Assembly: GCA_964404095.1 (NCBI GenBank)
Contig: CAYOIN010000006.1
Location: 1-43,483 of the forward strand
Length of the DNA stretch: 43,483 bases
DNA from: CAZLQR01 sp964404095
GTDB lineage: Bacteria > Patescibacteriota > Microgenomatia > UBA1406 > GWC2-37-13
Direction of reading: 5' to 3'
The notes beneath the pieces were generated by a model that made no database searches, was not told the origin of the DNA, and saw only the letters and a program-made list of their open reading frames with translations. The translations under genes were made by a program, and so were the position numbers. This document shows, one piece after another, positions 33,499 to 41,389 of this stretch; the stretch's first letter is position 1, and every line of letters begins with the position of its first letter.

Positions 33499-34470
33499 AT
33501 GTCCCCTACAATTTACCAAGCTACTGTCATAACAATTACATCCGACCAGAAGATCACGATTCGGTTCGAAGAGGGACCACTTGCCGGAAAGACACGGACC
33601 TTCGACGGAACCCAGTTTTTCCGGTATTCGAAGATTGCGGTTGAAGAGGGAGATACCGTGATCGCATCATACATTAAGGACCCGCGCATCGGAGAAACCA
33701 TCTTCATCGCCGACTACTACCGAAACGACGCATTGTTACTTCTGACGGTTCTGTTCACCCTCATCGTCCTTTGGATTGGACGTATGCGAGGGCTCCTTTC
33801 GATGATCGGTATGGTGCTGTCATTCTTTGTGCTTACCAAAGGGCTTCTTCCGCTCATTCTCCAAGGTCATCAACCGGTCTTGGTAATGCTGGGTGGGTCT
33901 CTCGTTATGATACCGCTGACATTCTATGTCTCGCACGGATTTCAGAAAAAAACAACGATCGCGGTTATCAGCACCTTCATCGCGCTCGGTATTACCGGGC
34001 TGCTCTCCACGCTCTTTGTGCAGCTGGCACGACTCACCGGTTACGCCGCTGAGGAGTCGCTCTTTCTCCAGATGCAGGGAATCTCTGCGAGTGTGCAAAG
34101 TATTTTGCTCGCAGGATTCATACTCGGCGCGATGGGTGTGCTCGATGATGTCACCATCTCGCAGGTTTCAATTGTAGAGTCGCTCCAGTCTGCGAAACGA
34201 AGTTTGAGCGCTCGAGAGCTGTACCATCGAGCGATGGTTGTTGGTCGAGATCACATTTCTTCGCTGGTTAACACGCTATTCTTGGTCTACGCGGGCGCAT
34301 CCCTTCCCTTGTTTCTCCTGTTCTATTCGCAGAATATTCGTACCGGCATGGTATTTAACCAAGAGGTTGTCGCGACAGAGATCGTACGTACACTCGTAAG
34401 CTCGATTGGCATTATCCTCGCGGTGCCTCTTTCCACCCTCCTTGCTGCACGGGCATTTGCACAGAAATAA
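33499..34470 (+). CDS. YibE/F-family membrane protein
   Basis: A 323-residue protein from the ATG at 33499. A short N-terminal beta domain (about 1-70, ITIRFEEGPLAGKTRTF) faces the exterior or membrane edge. About seven helices follow, with the YibE/F hallmark LGAMGVLDDVTISQ (about 211-224) and RDHISSLVNTLFLVYAGASL (about 252-271). The family is widespread but its activity is unestablished; transport has been suggested. The -10 TACAAT is 25 bases before the ATG, so this mRNA should have a short leader, unlike its neighbours. The end is 3 bases from the convergent ZIP gene. Confidence 0.85.
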   Translation: MSPTIYQATVITITSDQKITIRFEEGPLAGKTRTFDGTQFFRYSKIAVEEGDTVIASYIKDPRIGETIFIADYYRNDALLLLTVLFTLIVLWIGRMRGLLSMIGMVLSFFVLTKGLLPLILQGHQPVLVMLGGSLVMIPLTFYVSHGFQKKTTIAVISTFIALGITGLLSTLFVQLARLTGYAAEESLFLQMQGISASVQSILLAGFILGAMGVLDDVTISQVSIVESLQSAKRSLSARELYHRAMVVGRDHISSLVNTLFLVYAGASLPLFLLFYSQNIRTGMVFNQEVVATEIVRTLVSSIGIILAVPLSTLLAARAFAQK

Positions 34471-34473
34471 GAA

Positions 34474-35217
34474 CTACTCCAAAAGCAGTAGCGACATCAT
34501 GACGCCGATTCCGAAGACCATTGTTGCAAACTGAATGATACTTCTTCGAACGTGGGTCTCTTTGTGCATCTCTGGGATAAGATCGGACGCTGCGATATAG
34601 ATGAGATTGCCGGCCGCAAATGCGCTGAGCATCGTTACCGATCCCTGTACGTTTCCGCTGAGAACCAATGCAATGATGGTGCCTGCAACTGCGGTGAGTG
34701 CCGTAAGGAAATTGAACCATAACGCTCGGGCTTTTGTATATCCGCCGTGCATCAATACACCAAAATTACCGATTTCCTGTGGAATCTCATGGAGGACGAC
34801 CGCGATTGTTGTGGCGATCCCGGCAGGAAGGCTGATCATATAACTCGCTCCAATTACCAGACCATCGATGAAGTTATGGACGCTGTCACCAAGCAGTGTC
34901 ATTGCGGTAACCGGATGATGCTGTTGTTTCGTTGGGTGCGCATGATGATGTTTCCAGTGGATCACTTTTTCGATAACAAAGGTAACGAGAATACCGGCGA
35001 GCACCTGCAGGGAAACCTGGAGCGTAAGACCGGTCTCTTCCACTACCTCCGGTAGGAGGTGAATAAGTACATCGCCAAGTAAAGCACCTGCTGAAAAACT
35101 GATGAAGTACGCAAGAAAGCTTTGTAGCCGTTTCTGTCCAATGGGGAGTGTAACTGCACCGATCAAAGAAATTAAACTCACTCCTACCACGCTCACGATC
35201 GCATAGAGGTATGTCAT
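34474..35217 (-). CDS. ZIP-family metal transporter
   Basis: A 247-residue protein with eight membrane helices. The metal-site helices are intact: GDSVHNFIDGLVIGASY (about 120-136, H-N-x-x-D-G) and VLHEIPQEIGNFGVL (about 152-166, H-E-x-P-x-E). A His-rich cytosolic loop (HWKHHHAHP, QQHH) lies between helices 3 and 4 as usual. ZIP proteins move Zn2+ or related ions into the cytosol. The start at 35217 is 7 bases after the stop of the Fur-family gene, so regulator and transporter form one operon under the operator at 35636-35654. No Shine-Dalgarno site is visible. Confidence 0.9.
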   Translation of the reverse strand: MTYLYAIVSVVGVSLISLIGAVTLPIGQKRLQSFLAYFISFSAGALLGDVLIHLLPEVVEETGLTLQVSLQVLAGILVTFVIEKVIHWKHHHAHPTKQQHHPVTAMTLLGDSVHNFIDGLVIGASYMISLPAGIATTIAVVLHEIPQEIGNFGVLMHGGYTKARALWFNFLTALTAVAGTIIALVLSGNVQGSVTMLSAFAAGNLIYIAASDLIPEMHKETHVRRSIIQFATMVFGIGVMMSLLLLE

Positions 35218-35224
35218 AGGAATA

Positions 35225-35626
35225 TTATTTACTACATCGACCACAGACGCCAATAAATTCTAACCGGTGGTCATCAATCTGAAATGGTGCGACCGATGCC
35301 GCTTTCTTCAGCAATCCTTCGTCGCAAACCTGAATGTCGCGAATCGTACCGCATCGTTTACAGATGAGGTGATGGTGGTGTGACTGGTCTGATCGTTCAT
35401 AGCGCGCGATACCATCTCCAGTATGAACCTCCTGAATCATCCCAAGTTCGTTGAGTACGTCGAGCGATCGGTATACCGAAGAAAGATTGATCTGGTGGTC
35501 GGTTTGCCGCAGTTCGTGATGAATCTCGGCAACGGTTCTTGGACGTGCCTGAACAGCGGAAAGAACTGCTGTGCGCGACCGGGTCGATCGGTATCCACGA
35601 GAGCGTAGATTCTGATTAAGATTCAT
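35225..35626 (-). CDS. Fur-family metal-responsive repressor (Zur- or Nur-like)
   Basis: A 133-residue protein with a winged helix (RSRTAVLSAVQARPRTVAEI; INLSSVYRSLDVLNELGMI, the recognition helix) and a metal and dimer domain with HHHHLICKRCG and the C-terminal CGRC, two CxxC pairs that hold structural zinc. Start ATG 35626: an AATAAT box lies about 6 bases upstream on the minus strand. A perfect operator overlaps its own promoter and the ZIP gene follows, so autorepression with uptake control is the natural reading. The metal is probably zinc given ZIP, but the operator pattern resembles a nickel-type (Nur) box. Confidence 0.9.
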   Translation of the reverse strand: MNLNQNLRSRGYRSTRSRTAVLSAVQARPRTVAEIHHELRQTDHQINLSSVYRSLDVLNELGMIQEVHTGDGIARYERSDQSHHHHLICKRCGTIRDIQVCDEGLLKKAASVAPFQIDDHRLEFIGVCGRCSK

Positions 35627-35635
35627 GCAGTGATT

Positions 35636-35654
35636 ATTGCAAACGATTTGCAAT
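35636..35654. promoter_or_regulatory. Fur-family operator (perfect palindrome)
   Basis: ATTGCAAA-CGA-TTTGCAAT: 8-bp arms around 3 bases, equally TTGCAA-N5-TTGCAA. It begins 10 bp before the regulator's start codon, overlapping its promoter, and lies 60 bp before the plus-strand gene at 35715. From memory, TTGCAA-N5-TTGCAA matches the Nur box of Streptomyces. Confidence 0.7.
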
Positions 35655-35675
35655 ATGTCAAGTACTGTTTGGGTA

Positions 35676-35705
35676 TTGAATCGTCTCCTCCTTTTTGAGT
35701 ATACT
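35676..35705 (+). promoter_or_regulatory. Promoter of the coiled-coil gene
   Basis: -35 TTGAAT (35676-35681), an 18-bp spacer and -10 TATACT (35700-35705), then 9 bases to the ATG at 35715: a full sigma70-type promoter in leaderless layout. Confidence 0.65.
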
Positions 35706-35714
35706 GACAGTTCT

Positions 35715-36104
35715 ATGACAGATTTACAATCTCAACTCAACCTCGAGCAGATGATCAAGAATCATCTTGCAGACATTGCCCGTATTCGTGAAAAGCTCCG
35801 CAGTCAGAAGGAGATGTTTAAGCAGTCGTTCGAACAGGATAAGGAATACAATGACGCCGACGTCGAGCATAAGACCCTAACGCGCAAACGAACCGAAGCC
35901 AAGCAACGCATCGTAAAAACCGATGCGGTATCTGCTGTTCAGTCCACGATTAAACAGCTGCAGGAAGAGCTCAAGGACGCACAACAGGCAGTCTCGGACT
36001 ACCTCAATCAGTATGTCATGCAGACACAGGCAACTGAGTTCACCGGGCCCGATGGTGAGCCAATGCAGATTGTACGCTCAGCAAAACTGGTAAAACGGAA
36101 ATAA
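35715..36104 (+). CDS. Small coiled-coil protein
   Basis: A 129-residue, highly charged protein, helical almost throughout (about 5-105) with heptad-like spacing (IKNHLADIARIREKLRSQKE; TIKQLQEELKDAQQAVSDYL), then a short tail with TGPDGEPMQIV. No cysteine, no membrane segment, no catalytic motif. It may be a scaffold or nucleoid-type protein; I recognise no family. It runs away from the Fur-family gene, and the operator lies 60 bp upstream of its start, so metal control is possible but unlikely. Confidence 0.65.
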   Translation: MTDLQSQLNLEQMIKNHLADIARIREKLRSQKEMFKQSFEQDKEYNDADVEHKTLTRKRTEAKQRIVKTDAVSAVQSTIKQLQEELKDAQQAVSDYLNQYVMQTQATEFTGPDGEPMQIVRSAKLVKRK

Positions 36105-36122
36105 CGCGGTACAATAGGCGGT

Positions 36123-36533
36123 ATGCCAATGCAAGAAACAGACCTACGACCACGGGTATACCTCGTCGAAGGTGATGATGGTGCCCGAGGACCCCTTGCA
36201 GAACAACTGAGAGCAAACGGGTTGAATGTTGGACTCGTTGCGATGTCGCTTGCACATGTTGTTCAGCAACTTGAAGCCGGATGGGTGCATGAGTTTCGTC
36301 CTCAGGTTGCGGTTGTCGGTGAAGCATTTGTCGACGGTCGAGGCGATCGGGTTCAACCGCTCTTTCGAAGATCGGGTCTCGTAATTCCCTCGGTTGCGTA
36401 TACAACTAATCCGGTCTTTTGGCGCGATACCTTTGCATTCTGTCTCACCCCCGATGTACAGTTGCTTTCGCAGAAAATACACGGTGTTCTCAAAGACTCC
36501 ATACCACCGGCTCCGGCGGTGAATCGCAGATAA
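36123..36533 (+). CDS. Receiver-like protein without phosphoacceptor (tentative)
   Basis: A 136-residue protein whose start resembles a response-regulator receiver: RVYLVEGDDGARGPLAEQLRANGLNV (strand, acidic pair, helix 1). The Asp expected after strand 3 is absent (QVAVVGEAFVDG), and the Thr and Lys positions are not convincing, so phosphorylation is unlikely and the fold itself is uncertain. TACAAT (36110-36115) lies 7 bases before the first ATG; a second ATG two codons later is possible. Its stop directly abuts the stop of the convergent gene. Confidence 0.5.
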   Translation: MPMQETDLRPRVYLVEGDDGARGPLAEQLRANGLNVGLVAMSLAHVVQQLEAGWVHEFRPQVAVVGEAFVDGRGDRVQPLFRRSGLVIPSVAYTTNPVFWRDTFAFCLTPDVQLLSQKIHGVLKDSIPPAPAVNRR

Positions 36534-37187
36534 TTATTTTGAGGAAGTGCTGTCTGGGGTTGATTCGGTAGTATCGATCACTGGATTATCCTGAAACTCC
36601 GGCGCTCCCCGCTTTGGATCGTTCCAGTCATAGGGTGGTTCTTTTTCCGGTTCCACAACTCGTACCGAGCTCGGCGCGCTTGTCCCTTTCTGAACTCGCA
36701 TATCGTGCTTGTACTGATACTCCGGTCTGCGAACGAGCGGTAGATCTTCCCGTGGTCCGAGTATCCGGTCGGCTATCGAACGACCAATCCCTCCAATCCA
36801 GTTCAGTGCACGCATAACTCGAATGGTGGATGAAGGAACATCGGAACCAAACCGAAGTGGATCATCCTCGGATAGGTCATGGTTTTCTACTCCTGCAGGC
36901 TCAATATGTTGAGGTTCAGGTGAAGTTTCTATAGCTTGATTCGTAGGTACATCCTTCTGGGGTAATAGATCGCTTGATTGAGCGGGTTCAGCCGGTTCAG
37001 TAAGTTTATTAACTAATATATCGAACCTTCGTGCACCGCGTTCAAAATATATCCATGCCTGTTCAGCTCGAGTGAGACCATGTGGATCATTCCGCCTTCT
37101 GAGCCCCCCATCGGGGGTATGAAAAATAGGATTGGGCCCGAGTTTTGACTCGGTCTGAGGTGGTCGTGGTCCTTCTCCTTCCGGCAT
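36534..37187 (-). CDS. Disordered Pro/Glu-rich hypothetical protein (second of a pair)
   Basis: A 217-residue protein that begins MPEGEGPRPPQ and is mostly low complexity: rich in Pro, Glu, Asp, Ser and Arg, without membrane helices or cysteines. A helical patch lies at LTRAEQAWIYFERGARRFDI (about 38-57), and an RDR-like basic segment near 130-150. The opening resembles that of the upstream gene (MSEGGERPRPP), and YDWNDPKRG near its end recalls YRWDDDHD there, so the two may be diverged relatives. It starts 5 bases after the upstream stop: one operon. Confidence 0.55.
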   Translation of the reverse strand: MPEGEGPRPPQTESKLGPNPIFHTPDGGLRRRNDPHGLTRAEQAWIYFERGARRFDILVNKLTEPAEPAQSSDLLPQKDVPTNQAIETSPEPQHIEPAGVENHDLSEDDPLRFGSDVPSSTIRVMRALNWIGGIGRSIADRILGPREDLPLVRRPEYQYKHDMRVQKGTSAPSSVRVVEPEKEPPYDWNDPKRGAPEFQDNPVIDTTESTPDSTSSK

Positions 37188-37192
37188 AGATG

Positions 37193-37993
37193 TTAGGCTG
37201 CGGTTCCTCCTCCACTATCATCCGGAGGCGTTGGTTTTCTTCCTTTTTTTGGATCGTTATCGACCACGAGTCGTAAACCCGGCTGGGCTTGTGCGCCTTC
37301 TCTTCCCTGCTCACCGAGTTGTCTTGCTTCTACTACTTCCTGGTATGTCCCAGCACCTGCGAGCTCGGTTACCGGTGTTGTTGTAACAGCGATGTCATGG
37401 TCATCGTCCCAACGATACGGTTTTTCAGGAACATCAACAAATGGAGCGTCGGTCCCGGGATGAGTTCTTCCTGCAATCTCTTCGATTCTTGCGTTCTCTC
37501 GTGCATTTGGATCATCGGCCAATACCTCTCCTAAGGTTGAAGGATGTCTCCCCTTTGCCATCTGTCGTTCATGTGCATCATCTGGAGATAAGGTGTTGGG
37601 GTCATCGATGGGACCGTGGAGGTCAACAACTTCACCTGCACGACGAATATCCGACGGTCTAACAAACTCACCCGCAGGATGTCCCGATGGTTTTGTCGGT
37701 TCTCTCCATGCGGTAAGCCAAGTGGCAAATTTTCCGAGGGGTGTGTGTTGTATGCGGTCGCCAGCAGCATGATATTTCTCAGTAAAAGCGTGTTTTAATC
37801 GCGTCATCCGCGTTGGAGGCCTATTGGGGTCGTCGATGCGAACAAGTCTTCCGTCGCCTTTTCGATACGGTGATGCATAATCTTCAGGACCGATCGAGGG
37901 TTTGGGAAACCCTTCCCGCTTTATCAAGGTACCATCCGCGTCTCTTCCGGGTTTTATGATCGGTGGTCGTGGTCTTTCTCCTCCTTCTGACAT
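37193..37993 (-). CDS. Disordered Asp/Pro/Arg-rich hypothetical protein (first of a pair)
   Basis: From the ATG at 37993 this is a 266-residue protein; on the minus strand TATGAT (plus-strand 38000-38005) lies 6 bases upstream, which decides the start. It is hydrophilic and largely disordered, with many D/P/R motifs (IDDPNRPPTR, GPIDDPNTLSPDD, LADDPNAREN). One amphipathic basic region (MTRLKHAFTEKYHAAGDRIQ, about 64-83) could contact membrane or nucleic acid. No family recognised. Probably made with the 217-residue relative downstream. Confidence 0.55.
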   Translation of the reverse strand: MSEGGERPRPPIIKPGRDADGTLIKREGFPKPSIGPEDYASPYRKGDGRLVRIDDPNRPPTRMTRLKHAFTEKYHAAGDRIQHTPLGKFATWLTAWREPTKPSGHPAGEFVRPSDIRRAGEVVDLHGPIDDPNTLSPDDAHERQMAKGRHPSTLGEVLADDPNARENARIEEIAGRTHPGTDAPFVDVPEKPYRWDDDHDIAVTTTPVTELAGAGTYQEVVEARQLGEQGREGAQAQPGLRLVVDNDPKKGRKPTPPDDSGGGTAA

Positions 37994-38046
37994 AGAAAAA
38001 TCATACAGAGTTTTCACACAATTTCCACCGGAACCGTGGAGGGGTC

Positions 38047-38565
38047 TTACATGCTACGACTATCGTACGCCCAATGAAGGATTGCCTGGCGTTGGACCGG
38101 CCGGCAGTTATGATCGCCTTTTTTGCAGTGTTTGGTCAGCTGCGCAATGTGACGCTTGATTGCCTTCCATCGCCGAATCTGTCGATCATCATCTCGGGAG
38201 CGTCTCCCCATGTAGTATCTGCAATACCACTGAAACCAACCGCGCGGATCATCGGGATGAATCCAGTTTTTCTTCTGCCAGACCTCGAGTGGTTGACTCG
38301 CGTTCACGCCAAAGCAGTTGATAGCAGGGTCGGGTTCTTTTGATTCTGGTTTCTGAAACTTCGCCTTCGTGAACCAGTCGTGGGGGAACTCGTGTACACA
38401 GTCGCGCATATATACACCCCCAAATACGCCGAGTGCGAGCATCTGTGGAGGGGTGAGCTCTGGTCTGAAGTCTGGGTCGAAGTTCTTCCCAACCGGTTCG
38501 GTACGATAATACTCGTAGTCATCCTGCATCTTATCATGCACCACCACCTTTATCGGCGTACTCAT
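38047..38565 (-). CDS. Conserved hypothetical protein with WIHPDDPRGWFQWYCRYY block
   Basis: A 172-residue soluble protein rich in Trp, Tyr, Arg and Cys. From memory, its central block WIHPDDPRGWFQWYCRYYMG (about 100-119) and the following DDDRQIRRWKAI and CRPVQRQAILHWAYDSR match an uncharacterised family also found in other bacteria and in algae and plants. Such a conserved aromatic-basic face suggests an enzyme or nucleic-acid contact, but nothing is established. LTPPQMLALGVFGGVYMRDC near 38-57 is the second conserved piece. A TATTAC lies 7 bases before the ATG on the minus strand. Confidence 0.65.
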   Translation of the reverse strand: MSTPIKVVVHDKMQDDYEYYRTEPVGKNFDPDFRPELTPPQMLALGVFGGVYMRDCVHEFPHDWFTKAKFQKPESKEPDPAINCFGVNASQPLEVWQKKNWIHPDDPRGWFQWYCRYYMGRRSRDDDRQIRRWKAIKRHIAQLTKHCKKGDHNCRPVQRQAILHWAYDSRSM

Positions 38566-38665
38566 AGACTGTGTAATAGTATAGTATACGAGCGATATAA
38601 CTCCAGTTGCATCAGATCTCCCATTCCCCTACTATGATCTCGATTACCATTTTTTACATTTCACT

Positions 38666-39082
38666 ATGACCATTAACTATATGGCGGTGTTTTTGGCTAC
38701 GGCCGCGCAGTTTATTGCAGGTTTTGTGTGGTACGGTCCCCTCTTTGGCCAGCTCTGGGGTAAGATTCATGGGTTTGATAAGCTCTCGAAGGCGGTTCAG
38801 CAGAAAATGATGAAGCAGATGGGTCCGTACTATGCGGCTCAGCTTGGAGTCACGGTTGTTACATCATGGGTGCTTGCACTCTTTCTCACCTATCAGTCCA
38901 GCTGGAATCCATATGCAATGGCAGCATTCTTCTGGCTCGGCTTTACGGCACCGGCTCAGGTGAGTGCGGTGATCTTCGGTGGCACCGACAAGAAATGGAT
39001 GATGAAAAAGATTGCGGTACAGATCGGAGGATCACTCCTCTGTCTCGAGCTTGCCGCCGCGGTGATCTCAATGATGCGATAA
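38666..39082 (+). CDS. DUF1761-family membrane protein
   Basis: A 138-residue protein with four membrane helices. The start has the DUF1761 pattern (AAQFIAGFVWYGPLFGQLWGK, read from about 13), then YYAAQLGVTVVTSWVLALFL and FFWLGFTAPAQVSAVIFGGT near 90-109. The family has no known function. TACATT (38655-38660) is 5 bases before the ATG. It is a single-gene unit between divergent and convergent neighbours. Confidence 0.8.
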   Translation: MTINYMAVFLATAAQFIAGFVWYGPLFGQLWGKIHGFDKLSKAVQQKMMKQMGPYYAAQLGVTVVTSWVLALFLTYQSSWNPYAMAAFFWLGFTAPAQVSAVIFGGTDKKWMMKKIAVQIGGSLLCLELAAAVISMMR

Positions 39083-39099
39083 AGCTTTGGGACTATGGT

Positions 39100-39198
39100 G
39101 TTGTTGGTAAAAACAACGCGCTACTAATAGTGTGGTGATGGGTTCTGAAGTCTACACCAATCCACAAAATATTAGCAGACTCACGTTTTATCTGCTAA
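39100..39198. repeat. Two hairpins in the gap between convergent genes
   Basis: GTTGTT (39100-39105) with AACAAC (39112-39117), and TTAGCAGA (39172-39179) with TCTGCTAA (39191-39198), both perfect. Neither has a clear T-run. They probably mark the 3' ends of the DUF1761 gene and of the FtsK-gamma-like gene. Nothing else is seen in 39083-39240. Confidence 0.4.
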
Positions 39199-39240
39199 CG
39201 CTATGGGAGGATAGCTTTGGAGCGTCAAATCAACCCAAAA

Positions 39241-39585
39241 CTACTTCTTTAGAACCTTACGAGGCTTTGCGCCATCGGCTTTACTCACATATCCTTCCCG
39301 TTCAAGGAGATCGAGCATGCGACCAGCTCGAGCGTACCCGATCGAAAACTTTCGCTGAAGTAGAGATGCGGAAATATACTGAAGCTCAGGTAGAGTCGCG
39401 ATAATGTTCTCAAGTAACGCATCCGATGTTGGTTGGGTTTTTGTGTTTGATACGAGTTTTGGTGAATCCTCGGTGAACTGCTCGAGAAGTGATTCCAGAA
39501 GCTGCAAACGCTCCTTCAGGTATGAGATCTCGGTGTGAATTGAACCTAACAATACAGTAAGTTGTTTCTCGGTAAAGTTTTTCAT
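39241..39585 (-). CDS. Free-standing FtsK-gamma-like winged-helix protein
   Basis: A 114-residue protein. Its last 45 residues match the gamma domain that ends FtsK/SpoIIIE: ISASLLQRKFSIGYARAGRM followed by LDLLEREGYVSKADGAKPRKVL. In FtsK this winged helix reads the KOPS polarity sequences and contacts XerD. Here the motor is absent; a short helical N-terminus (SYLKERLQLLESLLEQF) may dimerise. It could be a DNA-polarity or XerD cofactor, or a repressor built from the same fold. GGGGAGAG directly precedes the ATG and TAGAGT lies 9 bases before it. Confidence 0.8.
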   Translation of the reverse strand: MKNFTEKQLTVLLGSIHTEISYLKERLQLLESLLEQFTEDSPKLVSNTKTQPTSDALLENIIATLPELQYISASLLQRKFSIGYARAGRMLDLLEREGYVSKADGAKPRKVLKK

Positions 39586-39639
39586 CTCTCCCCTACTCTA
39601 CCAAAAAAATCAGGGAGTAGTCAAGAGCGTCGAGAGTTA

Positions 39640-39668
39640 TTGATGTAGAGCCTATAGTAGAGTATAAT
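39640..39668 (+). promoter_or_regulatory. Promoter of the AAA+ ATPase gene (leaderless)
   Basis: -35 TTGATG (39640-39645), a 17-bp spacer and a perfect -10 TATAAT (39663-39668), then 9 bases to the ATG at 39678. No Shine-Dalgarno site. Confidence 0.75.
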
Positions 39669-39677
39669 GGTGATCTC

Positions 39678-41321
39678 ATGACGCATAGTGAGATACCACA
39701 ACCAGTTGTTTCCAGTGAACCAGATAAACGAAGAGGCTTTCGTGTCGTTGCGAAGAGTGGCAGCGAACTTCATCATTGGATAGAGTTTAATCGCAATGCG
39801 CTTCAAAATGACTTTGTCGAAACTGGATCGCAGTCCCCAACGGTCGTTCTCGGCCAGATGGCGTTCAATAATGGAGGGACGATACGTTCTATCGATACGG
39901 GAATGATCTTTAAGAGCGACGAAGAGATGTCTGATCTATCGAGTACAGTCTATTTCGGTGGTCCCACCGGAAGCCGAGTCATAAGCTTATTCGAAAATGT
40001 TGGGCTGATCCCCACAACGCCGAAGCCATATGAACCGGAAGAGAAAATCGACATTCCTGCTCTCAACGCATATCTCACGCGTAACCTTGACAATACACCG
40101 GTTCAGGTGAATTTCGACATCGATGAAGGAGTTATCTCGCTTTCAACCGGAGACGAGAACTCTCCTCGTAAGATCAATATCCGTAAAGTTCCCGACACAT
40201 CGACTCAGGCTCTGTATATAGAGACCGATATTCCCAATACGATCGATGTAGCTGGGTTCGAGGAACGCTATCAGGAGTATGCACGACTGCTTGAAGAAGT
40301 GGTAACGGCGATCTATCAGTCAGATCAACAAGATGTGCCTGAAAAAGTATATGAACTCACTGCTCCGCGAGGGCTTGCCGCCAATCTCGCAAAACAACAA
40401 CGAAGAATTGATGTGATGCGACGCAATATGGCGAACCAGGGATTGATTGAGGATGACGGAATCGTGCAAGAAATCATGAGTAGAGTACGTCTCGATACGC
40501 GACCGGATGTGACATTCGACGATGTTGCTGGTCTCGAATTTGCAAAGGAAGAGCTCCAGACCGTGAAAGCAGCGCTTGAAGACCCACAGAGTTTTCTCGA
40601 TGAAGGTGTGACTCCGCCAAGAGGCATTCTTCTCTATGGCCCTCCTGGAACCGGAAAGACACTTCTTGCAAAAGCACTCGCTCATGAGACCAATGCGGTT
40701 CTCTACAATGTAAATGTAAGCGATGTCGTCCACCATCTGTATGGTAAAACCGAACGTCTCTTTCAGGCGGTTTTTGACGCCGCTCGAGCGGAGCAAAAAC
40801 CGGTCATTATTTTTATCGATGAGCTCGATGCTCTTGCGGCTAACCGCGACCGCTCAACCGAAGTAACGAGTCGAATCGTCAGCGTGCTTCTCACTAATCT
40901 CGATGGGCTCGAAGATCGACAAGGCAACATTGTGGTGATCGGTGCTACAAATCGACGTGAGGTTATTGATCCGGCGCTTCTTCGCCCGGGGCGATTTACC
41001 TTCGAGATACCGACGACAAATCCAGACGATGTAGCACGCAGGCAGGTATACGAGATACACATGCGAAAAGCGGTAGAGCTATCTCAGGGAAAGGAGCTTT
41101 TTGATCCGACGTTCGATATCGAAGCAGTGGTTCGTGCTACACCGAAGACCTTTAGTCCTGATGATATCCGAGAGATTGTCAGGCGGACGCTCGCTGAGCG
41201 AGTGAAAACGAAGCACAAAGGACAACAGCCACATCCAACTACCACCGAACAAGTGCTTGCAATTATCCGATCCTATCAGACAGTCAAGTCAGATAAAGAA
41301 CACACCGGTCAGTATCTATAA
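39678..41321 (+). CDS. FtsH/CDC48-like AAA+ ATPase without protease domain
   Basis: A 547-residue protein. Residues 1-270 form a unique N-terminal region without membrane helix. The AAA+ module begins TFDDVAGLEFAKEELQ (about 275-290) and has Walker A GPPGTGKT (about 320-327), Walker B IIFIDELDAL (about 375-384), sensor-1 ATNRR and arginine-finger region LLRPGRF (about 433-439). The helical lid ends near 530, with no HEXXH zinc-protease domain. It is closest in look to the FtsH/proteasomal ATPase group, so a hexameric unfoldase or remodeller serving a partner protease or complex is likely. The N-terminal region is the probable substrate adaptor. Confidence 0.85.
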   Translation: MTHSEIPQPVVSSEPDKRRGFRVVAKSGSELHHWIEFNRNALQNDFVETGSQSPTVVLGQMAFNNGGTIRSIDTGMIFKSDEEMSDLSSTVYFGGPTGSRVISLFENVGLIPTTPKPYEPEEKIDIPALNAYLTRNLDNTPVQVNFDIDEGVISLSTGDENSPRKINIRKVPDTSTQALYIETDIPNTIDVAGFEERYQEYARLLEEVVTAIYQSDQQDVPEKVYELTAPRGLAANLAKQQRRIDVMRRNMANQGLIEDDGIVQEIMSRVRLDTRPDVTFDDVAGLEFAKEELQTVKAALEDPQSFLDEGVTPPRGILLYGPPGTGKTLLAKALAHETNAVLYNVNVSDVVHHLYGKTERLFQAVFDAARAEQKPVIIFIDELDALAANRDRSTEVTSRIVSVLLTNLDGLEDRQGNIVVIGATNRREVIDPALLRPGRFTFEIPTTNPDDVARRQVYEIHMRKAVELSQGKELFDPTFDIEAVVRATPKTFSPDDIREIVRRTLAERVKTKHKGQQPHPTTTEQVLAIIRSYQTVKSDKEHTGQYL

Positions 41322-41389
41322 TATACTGCCGAGGCGCTGAACTACCTCCAACGCTTCCCCACCTCTCCCCTCTTCCACCTTCCTTTTTG

